Part shown: positions 1 through 5,037 of the stretch, piece after piece
How the letters are laid out: each line of letters starts with the position of its first letter
Numbering within the stretch: position 1 is the stretch's first letter
Assembly (NCBI GenBank): GCA_024636105.1
Contig: JAGXHO010000209.1
Location: forward strand, 1-5,037
Direction: 5' to 3'
From: Trueperaceae bacterium
Lineage (GTDB): Bacteria; Deinococcota; Deinococci; Deinococcales; Trueperaceae
DNA: 5,037 nt
Notes under the pieces: generated by a model
Told to the model about the DNA's origin: nothing
Database searches by the model: none
The model's input: the letters and a program-made list of their open reading frames with translations, nothing else
Position numbers and translations under genes: made by a program

Positions 1-2432
1 GCCTGCGCCTTCGCCTCCCGCAGCAGCCCCTTGGAGATCAGCGGACGCCCGCAGCAGCGGTACGGTACGAGCTCGACCCGCGCCCCCACGGCTTCGAGCA
101 CGCGCACGGCCGCCTCGGCCGGCGCGGTGTCGTGGAAGGTCGACCACGTGTCGGCGAAGAGCGCGACGGTGGGCGCGTCCTCGGGCAGCGGTACGGCCGT
201 GCGGCGCGCGAAGGAGCGGTCGAAACGCCGTGGCGCGTACGCCGGCAGCGTGCGGCGGCGGTCGACGCCGATCGCTTTCTCGGTCAGCCAGCGCACTGGC
301 GCGAGCGGGAGCAGGGCGTTGGCGATCGGCGCCAGCGCTTGCGCGAGCGGCGCCATCCGCGCGGCGGCGCCCAGCGCGCGCGCCGACAGCGGCGTGCCGT
401 GGTCGTCGTAGTACGCCTGCAGGAACTCGGACTTGACCTTCGCGAGGTCGACCCGGCTCGGGCACTCGGCTTTGCAGGCTTTGCACTCGAGGCACAGGTC
501 GAGGGCGTCGTGCACCTCGCGGCTGGTGAGGCCGCCAGGGAGGCCGCCCACCATCGCCTCGCGCAACAGGTTGGCGCGGCCGCGGGTGGAGTGCTCCTCG
601 TCGCGCGTCGCCATGTAGGAGGGGCACATGGTGCCCACGCCCTCCTTGCGGCACGCGCCCACGCCGGTGCAGGCTTCGACCGCGCCGAGGAAGCCCTCGG
701 GCCCGAAGTCGAACACCGTCGGTCGCTCGAAGCGCGGGTAGCTCGCGCCGTAGCGGAGGTGCTCGGTCATGGGCGGCGCGTCGACGATCTTGCCGGGGTT
801 CCAGACGCCGTGCGGGTCGAAGGCCCGCTTGACCTCCTGGAACGCGCCGTACACGACCTCGCCGAAGAGCTCGCGGTTCTTCTCCGAGCGGATCAACCCG
901 TCGCCGTGCTCGCCCGACCACGACCCGCCGAAGCGCCGCACGAGCGCGAACACCTCGTCCGCGATCGCGCGGTAGGCGCCGACGCCCACCTCGGTCTTGA
1001 GGTCGAGGAGCGGGCGGACGTGGAGCACCCCAACCGAGGCGTGGCCGTAGAGGACGGCGGCCGCGCCGTGCCGCCGGCACGCGTCGAGGACGGCCGGCAC
1101 GTAGGCGGCGAGGTGCTCGATCGGGATCGCCGCGTCCTCGATGAAGGGCACGGGCTTCGCCAATCCCTCGACGGTGGCGTAGACGCCGAGCCCCTTGCGG
1201 CGGAAGTCCAGGACCTCCTTCTGCTCGGCGGGCGTCACGGCGAGGTAGGTTGCGTAGGCCCGGCCGGCGACCGCGGGGTCGCTCGCGAGCGTTTCGAGGT
1301 GGGTGCGGAGCGTCGCGTCGTCGTCGCCGTCGAACTCGACCGAGAGGACCACCGCCGGGTCGCCCTGCACCCAACCGACGTCCTGGGCCAGCGCTGGGTT
1401 GACCTTGGCGAGCTCGAACAGGTCGCGGTCCATGAGCTCCACGGCCGACGGTGCGTGGCGGACGATCGCCGGCACCGCTTCGAGGCCGGCGACGAGGGTC
1501 GCGAAGTGGAGCAGCGCCAGGACGCGCTTGCGGGGCACCGGATGCAGCGCGATGGTGACGTCGAGGATCGCGGCGAGGGTCCCTTCGCTGCCGCACACGA
1601 GCTTGGCGAGGTTGAAGGGGCGACCCGGCAGCAGCTCGTCGAGGTGGTAGCCACCGACGCGCCGCATCACCTTGGGGGTGCGGGCCGCGATCTCGGCGGC
1701 GTGCGCGTGCACCACCCGGTGGACGGTGCGGTAGACGTCGCCCTCGAGGCCCGGTGCGGCGAGCTTCGCCGCCAAGGCGTCGCCCTCGAGGGCGCGGAAC
1801 ACGACGATGCTGCCGTCGGCGAGCAGCGCGGTCATCGCGATCACCTGATCGACGGTCTTGCCGTACTTGATCGAGCGCGTGCCGGCCGAGTCGTTCGCCA
1901 CCATGCCGCCGAGGTTCGCTCGGTCGGTGGTCGAGATGTCGGGCGTGAACTGCAGCGCGTGCGGCGCCAGCGCGGCGTTCAGCTGGTCGCGGATCACGCC
2001 GGGTTCGACGGTGGCGGTGCGCGCGGCGGCGTCGATCTCCAGGATCCGGGTCAGGTGGCGCGACACGTCGACGACGATCGCCTCGGCCACGGTCTGACCG
2101 GCGAGGCTGGTGCCGCCGCCGCGCATCAGCAACGGGACGCCGTGCGCGCGCGCGACGTCCAGGGCGGCGCGGACGTCGTCTGCGTGCTCGGGGAACACCA
2201 CGCCGTGGGGCGCGATGGCGTACGGGCTCGCGTCGGTCGCGTACAGCGTGCGGGCGACCGGGTCGAATCGGACCTCACCGTCGAGCCGAGCTCGCAGGTC
2301 GGCCTCGAGGCGCGCGCGCAGCGTTCGGCGCGCGTCGTCGTCGTGCGCGACGAGCCGCGTCGCCGACATCGGCGCCGCGGCGTTGGCAGGGGGCTTCGGG
2401 GCGTCAGGCGACGTGGCGCTCGGCACGGTCAT
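1..2432 (-). CDS. FAD-binding and (Fe-S)-binding 2-hydroxyacid dehydrogenase, GlcD/YdiJ type, C-terminus outside window
   Basis: This is a flavoprotein expected to oxidise a D-2-hydroxyacid and pass the electrons through iron-sulfur clusters to a cytosolic or membrane-associated acceptor. Reading from ATG at 2432, 810 codons are open without a frame break. The FAD-binding type-4 domain (about residues 55-200) has the loop RGGGTSLAGQ (104-113) and NDSAG (180-184). GSEGTL lies at 281-286. The FAD-oxidase C-terminal domain (about 290-560) has H464 and H471 seven residues apart and GEHGDG (507-512), which resemble the metal and substrate site of D-2-hydroxyglutarate dehydrogenases. A ferredoxin-like segment follows: C588-x5-C594-x8-C603-P, then EEHSTRGRAN, then a classic C647-x2-C650-x2-C653-x3-C657-P. 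A CCG-domain motif, CCGRP, is at 793-797. The order matches one-chain proteins of about 1000 residues such as E. coli YdiJ, so perhaps 150-200 residues are missing at the left edge. The substrate is not readable; D-lactate, glycolate and D-2-hydroxyglutarate are all possible. ATG at 2369 (codon 22) is an alternative start. AGGGG about 18 bases before 2432 is too distant to be a good ribosome binding site. No signal peptide or membrane segment is seen. Confidence 0.93.
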   Translation of the reverse strand, partial: MTVPSATSPDAPKPPANAAAPMSATRLVAHDDDARRTLRARLEADLRARLDGEVRFDPVARTLYATDASPYAIAPHGVVFPEHADDVRAALDVARAHGVPLLMRGGGTSLAGQTVAEAIVVDVSRHLTRILEIDAAARTATVEPGVIRDQLNAALAPHALQFTPDISTTDRANLGGMVANDSAGTRSIKYGKTVDQVIAMTALLADGSIVVFRALEGDALAAKLAAPGLEGDVYRTVHRVVHAHAAEIAARTPKVMRRVGGYHLDELLPGRPFNLAKLVCGSEGTLAAILDVTIALHPVPRKRVLALLHFATLVAGLEAVPAIVRHAPSAVELMDRDLFELAKVNPALAQDVGWVQGDPAVVLSVEFDGDDDATLRTHLETLASDPAVAGRAYATYLAVTPAEQKEVLDFRRKGLGVYATVEGLAKPVPFIEDAAIPIEHLAAYVPAVLDACRRHGAAAVLYGHASVGVLHVRPLLDLKTEVGVGAYRAIADEVFALVRRFGGSWSGEHGDGLIRSEKNRELFGEVVYGAFQEVKRAFDPHGVWNPGKIVDAPPMTEHLRYGASYPRFERPTVFDFGPEGFLGAVEACTGVGACRKEGVGTMCPSYMATRDEEHSTRGRANLLREAMVGGLPGGLTSREVHDALDLCLECKACKAECPSRVDLAKVKSEFLQAYYDDHGTPLSARALGAAARMAPLAQALAPIANALLPLAPVRWLTEKAIGVDRRRTLPAYAPRRFDRSFARRTAVPLPEDAPTVALFADTWSTFHDTAPAEAAVRVLEAVGARVELVPYRCCGRPLISKGLLREAKAQ

Positions 2433-2475
2433 GCGGCAGTATCGCACCGTCCCCTGGCCCGCTTTCGACCAAGCG

Positions 2476-2501
2476 GCTCGTCGCCCGGCGCTCGTCGCCC
2501 G
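2476..2501. repeat. Two-copy direct repeat, 12 bases, period 14
   Basis: GCTCGTCGCCCG occurs exactly at 2476-2487 and again at 2490-2501. The pair is flanked by GGCTCG (2475-2480) and CGAGCC (2500-2505), which are inverted relative to each other. It lies about 45-70 bases upstream of the oxidoreductase start, where a regulator could bind. In DNA this GC-rich, a chance or slippage origin is just as plausible, and no regulator is implied by the sequence. Confidence 0.5.
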
Positions 2502-2629
2502 AGCCCCCGTTCTTGGCTGCCTACATGGCCCGATCCGCGGCGTCCAACCGGGCGCCCGACGAGGCCGCGTCCTCCTAGTGGTTCGAACGCGATGGGACGC
2601 AACGCGGTGCTTGGACTCCTGAGGGGGAC

Positions 2630-2690
2630 GCTAGCCACCGCCGCGCGAACCCAGAGGCCCGTTGCATACGCTCGCACGGGCATGGCTAGC
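2630..2690. repeat. Spaced 8-base inverted repeat
   Basis: GCTAGCCA at 2630-2637 and TGGCTAGC at 2683-2690 are perfect reverse complements with a 45-base spacer. Each contains the palindrome GCTAGC. The right arm ends 40 bases before the ATG of the PAS/HD-GYP gene. The spacing could suit two operator half-sites on the same DNA face, but this is inference from position only. The arms are too far apart and too short to form a terminator. Confidence 0.4.
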
Positions 2691-2730
2691 TGACATCGCG
2701 CTTCCGCGGGGTGTGCGGTCTACTGCGGTG

Positions 2731-4563
2731 ATGCCCCACTCCCTGAACGAGGCGCATCGCGACGCCATCCTCGAGGATGCCCAAGACGCGTTGGTGGTCA
2801 CCGACGCGGACGGGCTCCTGATGTACCTGAACGGTGCGGCGGAGCGCCTCTACGGGTTCGAGGTGCGCGCCGGTGCCGAGCTCGAGCGCCGCGACCTGCA
2901 GCGCTACGCGCGCGAGACCTTCGAGGTCCGAACCCTTGCCGGAGCTTCCGTGCCGGAGGCCGACCAACCCCTGGCGATGGTCCTGCGCGGCGAGTCCTGC
3001 CAGAACGTGGAGCTCCTCGTCCGACACCGGGGTACGGACGAGACCCGGGTGTTCGTGTACAGCGGGCGCACGATGGACACCGATCCGCCCATCGGCGTGC
3101 TGCACATCCGCGACGAGACCGACCGCTGGCAAGCGGAGCGTCGCTACCGCACCGCGTTCGAAAGCGACCCGGCACCGACGCTCATCGCGCGCCTCGAGGA
3201 CGAGCGGATCCTCCAAGCCAACGCCGGGATGCTGGAGATGCTCGACGCCGACGCGAGCGACATCATCGGAACGACCCTCTCGGAGCTCGAACCGCTGGCG
3301 CACGACGAGACCTTGTCCCGGAGCCTCGATCGCCTGCGCGCCGGGGAGCGGATCCACAAGCGCGAGACGACGCTTCGGCACCCCACCCACTCCGATCCCG
3401 TGCGGGTGCTCGTATCCGCACGCGCCATCGAGATCGACGGTGCGCCGTGCGGGCTCTTCGCGTTCCTGGACGTCACGGAGCTCGAGCGCTTCCAGCGACA
3501 GAACGCCGTGCTCCTCGCACGCGAGCGGGAAGCCCGCAAGCTGGCGGAAGCCGATCGAGCGCGGCTGGAGTCCGTCTTCAAACAAGCGCCCGCGCTCATG
3601 GCTGCCCTCGAGGGACCCGAGCACGTCTTCACGATGGCGAACCGGGAGTACGCGGAGTTCTTCGCCGGACGAGACCTGATCGGGCGAAGGGTGATCGACG
3701 TCTTTCCCGAGGTCGAGGCGCAAGGGATCGTCGCGATCCTCGACGACGTGTACCGCACGGGGGTGTCCTTCTCCAGCAAGGAGGTGCCCATGGACCTCGA
3801 CCGGCACGGTACGGGGCACGTCGAGCGCCACTACTTCGACCTGGTGTACCAGGCCCTGAGCGACGGGGACGACCGCACGATCGGCATCCTGAGCAACGCC
3901 GTGAACATCACGGAGCAGGTCGAGGCGAGGAAACGCGCCGAAGCGGTGCATGCCGGGATGGAAGACGCGTACGAGCAGACCATCGCGGGGTGGGCCAGGG
4001 CCCTGGACCTTCGCGACGAGGACACGGCGGGCCACAGCCTCCGGGTGACGGACATGACCGTGGCCTTGGCCGCGCGCTTCGGGATCTCGGGCGACGCGCT
4101 GGAGGGCCTGCGCCGGGGGGCGCTGCTGCACGACATCGGCAAGATGGGCGTCCCGGACGCCGTCCTGCAGAAACCTGGACCGCTGACGCCCGACGAGTGG
4201 GCCCTGATGAAGGGCCACACCGTGTACGGGCGCGACCTACTGCGCCCGATCGCCTACCTCGACTCCGCGATCGACATCCCGTACGCTCACCACGAACGGT
4301 GGGACGGCACCGGCTACCCCCGAGGGCTGCGGGGCGAGGAACTCCCCCTCGGCGCCCGGATTTTCGCTGTGGTGGACGTGTACGACGCGCTCATGTCGGA
4401 CCGCCCGTACCGCGCTGCGTGGCCCCGCGACAAGGTCCTCGAGCACCTGCGGCAAGGAGCCGGGAGCCACTTCGATCCGAACGTCGTCGAGCCCTTCCTC
4501 GCCATGCTGAACGGTCAACCCGGGACCGCCACCAGCGAAGGGCGGCAAGCGCTCGACTCCTAG
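2731..4563 (+). CDS. PAS-PAS-PAS-HD-GYP protein, predicted cyclic-di-GMP phosphodiesterase
   Basis: A 610-residue soluble signalling protein predicted to hydrolyse cyclic-di-GMP when its sensor domains respond to a ligand, redox state or partner. Three PAS domains are readable. The first (about 10-130) contains VVTDADGLLMYLNGAAERLYGF-type sequence and ends at DETDRWQAE. The second (about 139-250) ends at DVTELERF. A charged helical linker (about 248-280) leads to a third, PAS_4-like domain (about 279-395) ending in NITEQVEARKRAE. The HD-GYP domain (about 415-595) keeps the expected signatures: H435, HDIGK (467-471), LQKPGPLT, HHERWDGTGYP (520-530), DALMSDRPYR and HFDP. It should therefore be catalytically competent. 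No GGDEF domain, response-regulator receiver, signal peptide or membrane segment is present, so it is likely cytoplasmic. The start is uncertain. ATG 2731 is preferred because the PAS fold begins just after it. An in-frame TTG at 2662, four bases after AGAGG (2653-2657), would add 23 residues. The ligand of the PAS domains cannot be told from sequence. Confidence 0.93.
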   Translation: MPHSLNEAHRDAILEDAQDALVVTDADGLLMYLNGAAERLYGFEVRAGAELERRDLQRYARETFEVRTLAGASVPEADQPLAMVLRGESCQNVELLVRHRGTDETRVFVYSGRTMDTDPPIGVLHIRDETDRWQAERRYRTAFESDPAPTLIARLEDERILQANAGMLEMLDADASDIIGTTLSELEPLAHDETLSRSLDRLRAGERIHKRETTLRHPTHSDPVRVLVSARAIEIDGAPCGLFAFLDVTELERFQRQNAVLLAREREARKLAEADRARLESVFKQAPALMAALEGPEHVFTMANREYAEFFAGRDLIGRRVIDVFPEVEAQGIVAILDDVYRTGVSFSSKEVPMDLDRHGTGHVERHYFDLVYQALSDGDDRTIGILSNAVNITEQVEARKRAEAVHAGMEDAYEQTIAGWARALDLRDEDTAGHSLRVTDMTVALAARFGISGDALEGLRRGALLHDIGKMGVPDAVLQKPGPLTPDEWALMKGHTVYGRDLLRPIAYLDSAIDIPYAHHERWDGTGYPRGLRGEELPLGARIFAVVDVYDALMSDRPYRAAWPRDKVLEHLRQGAGSHFDPNVVEPFLAMLNGQPGTATSEGRQALDS

Positions 4564-4594
4564 TCCGTGGTCACCCGTAGTCCGTGGTCACCCG
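4561..4594. repeat. Exact 17-base tandem duplication spanning a convergent gene junction
   Basis: TAGTCCGTGGTCACCCG occurs twice back to back, at 4561-4577 and 4578-4594, with no mismatch; identity ends exactly at both outer edges. The first copy begins with the TAG stop of the PAS/HD-GYP gene and contains the TGA stop (4573-4571) of the minus-strand gene. The unit is not a multiple of three, so it shifts the reading frame of the minus-strand gene just before its end. The last residues change from RVTTD-stop to RVTTDYG-stop. Confidence 0.95.
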
Positions 4595-5037
4595 AAGCAC
4601 GTCGCCGAGCAGCGACCGTACCGCAGCGTCGAAGCTGGCGTCGTCGAGGTGGCGGTACGCGTGCACGAAGGTCCGCAGCGCGTAGCGCCGGACGAGCCCG
4701 GCACGCAGGCGCTCGCTCGCGTAGGGCTCGACCTTGCGCCCGCGGATCGAGCGTCCGCGCGCGTCGCGCAGTTCGAGCTCGTCGAGCACCGCGGTCGTGC
4801 GGTCGGCGAGCGGACCGTCGAACGGTGGGCGGTGCCCGCGACCGAGCGCCACCCACGCCTTGCGCACGTCGGTCACCGTGGGCCAAGCGTCCGCCTCGCC
4901 CTCGAGCAGGGCGAGCTCAGCTGCGTCGAGCCGCACCCGTGCCGGACCGCGAACCAGCGCCGCGCGCAACGCGCCGAACGGGTCGTCGGCGCGGGCGTCG
5001 ATGGCGACCTCGAGCGCCGCGCCGGCTCGGTCGGCGC
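4571..5037 (-). CDS. C-terminal part of a protein of unknown function, N-terminus outside window
   Basis: An open minus-strand frame runs from the right edge to TGA at 4573-4571, giving 154 codons with no stop. I do not recognise the family. It is supported as coding by strong G/C bias at third positions, a balanced amino-acid composition with Ala/Leu/Glu/Asp-rich helical character, and its placement up to the neighbouring gene's stop. Visible stretches include DVRKAWVALGRGHRPPF near the middle and a more hydrophobic and aromatic end, RRYALRTFVHAYRHLDD, suggesting a helical C-terminal domain. No cysteine, metal motif, signal peptide or membrane helix is seen. A TTG at 4969 could start a 132-residue version, but the frame continues upstream with the same codon bias, so the gene most likely begins outside the window. 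The frame in this region that ends at 4560 is a shadow sharing the duplicated tail. The gene converges on the PAS/HD-GYP gene with 7 bases between stops and no visible terminator. Confidence 0.72.
   Translation of the reverse strand, partial: ADRAGAALEVAIDARADDPFGALRAALVRGPARVRLDAAELALLEGEADAWPTVTDVRKAWVALGRGHRPPFDGPLADRTTAVLDELELRDARGRSIRGRKVEPYASERLRAGLVRRYALRTFVHAYRHLDDASFDAAVRSLLGDVLRVTTDYG

Larger units (their letters stand above)
2433..2730. other. Divergent intergenic region, probable promoter region for both flanking genes
   Basis: These 298 bases separate the minus-strand oxidoreductase start (2432) from the plus-strand PAS/HD-GYP start (2731), so both promoters should lie here. No open frame with convincing protein character is present. 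The 84-codon minus-strand frame over most of it is rich in Arg and Gly with no recognisable motif. Both starts are preceded at close range by a TACTGC-containing stretch: GATACT then five bases before ATG 2432, and TCTACT then six bases before ATG 2731. Each hexamer matches the -10 consensus at four of six positions. No -35 element at normal spacing supports either; CTGACA at 2690-2695 is 23 bases upstream of TCTACT. Short repeats are listed separately. TTCGAA at 2582-2587 recalls a tRNA T-loop, but the flanking bases do not pair. No terminator or riboswitch is seen. Confidence 0.6.

Noticed and set aside
2572..2600. Possible tRNA T-arm around GGTTCGAAC
   Set aside because: The bases flanking the loop do not form the five-pair stem, the position after the loop is G rather than C, and no acceptor or anticodon arm could be found.
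2429..2683. An 84-codon minus-strand frame whose stop overlaps the oxidoreductase start as ATGA
   Set aside because: The overlap looks like translational coupling, but the product is Arg/Gly-rich with no motif, and the frame fills the only space available for the divergent promoters. I judge it non-coding.
132..2693. An 853-codon plus-strand open frame
   Set aside because: It lies antisense to the oxidoreductase, whose frame carries clear FAD, iron-sulfur and CCG motifs. The antisense product is a low-complexity Arg/Val/Ala/Gly/His-rich string with no domain, as expected when a GC-rich gene is read backwards.
2686..4218. A 510-codon minus-strand open frame
   Set aside because: It is antisense to the PAS/HD-GYP gene, which has conserved catalytic motifs. 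The antisense protein shows no recognisable motif, and its openness follows from codon bias.
3447..4580. A 377-codon plus-strand frame overlapping the PAS/HD-GYP gene
   Set aside because: It is the +1-shifted reading of that gene, very rich in Arg, Gly and Pro, without motifs.
4560..4886. A 108-codon minus-strand frame ending at 4560
   Set aside because: It is a shadow of the right-edge gene in another frame. It shares the last residues only because the 17-base duplication repeats them in this frame, and its body is Arg/Ala low complexity.

Overview
The window is GC-rich bacterial DNA (roughly 70% GC by eye, with G or C at nearly every third codon position). It holds three protein-coding genes on both strands and no recognisable RNA gene, CRISPR array or mobile element. 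The base composition, plus the lack of a convincing Shine-Dalgarno sequence at two of the probable starts, would fit a high-GC Deinococcota or actinobacterial lineage. Nothing here fixes the taxon, so this is only a guess.

Layout: (1) From the left edge to 2432, minus strand, is a large FAD- and iron-sulfur-containing oxidoreductase of the GlcD/YdiJ type, cut off at its C-terminus by the window edge (810 codons visible). (2) From 2433 to 2730 is a 298-base divergent intergenic region with a short direct repeat and a spaced inverted repeat. It must hold the outward promoters of both flanking genes. (3) From 2731 to 4563, plus strand, is a soluble three-PAS sensor protein ending in an HD-GYP domain with its key motifs intact, so a predicted cyclic-di-GMP phosphodiesterase. 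(4) At 4561-4594 lies an exact 17-base tandem duplication on the junction with the next gene. (5) From 5037 to 4571, minus strand, is the C-terminal 154 codons of a gene of unknown function that enters from the right edge.

The genes do not form one operon: genes 1 and 2 are divergent, and genes 2 and 3 converge with 7 bases between their stops. One is a flavin/iron-sulfur 2-hydroxyacid dehydrogenase, one is a second-messenger signalling protein and one is unknown, so no shared pathway can be read from the arrangement. Co-regulation of genes 1 and 2 through the shared intergenic region is possible but unproven. I do not see a new multi-gene system. The most distinctive sequence-level observation is the 17-base duplication, which appears to have separated two originally overlapping stop codons and rewritten the C-terminus of the right-hand gene.
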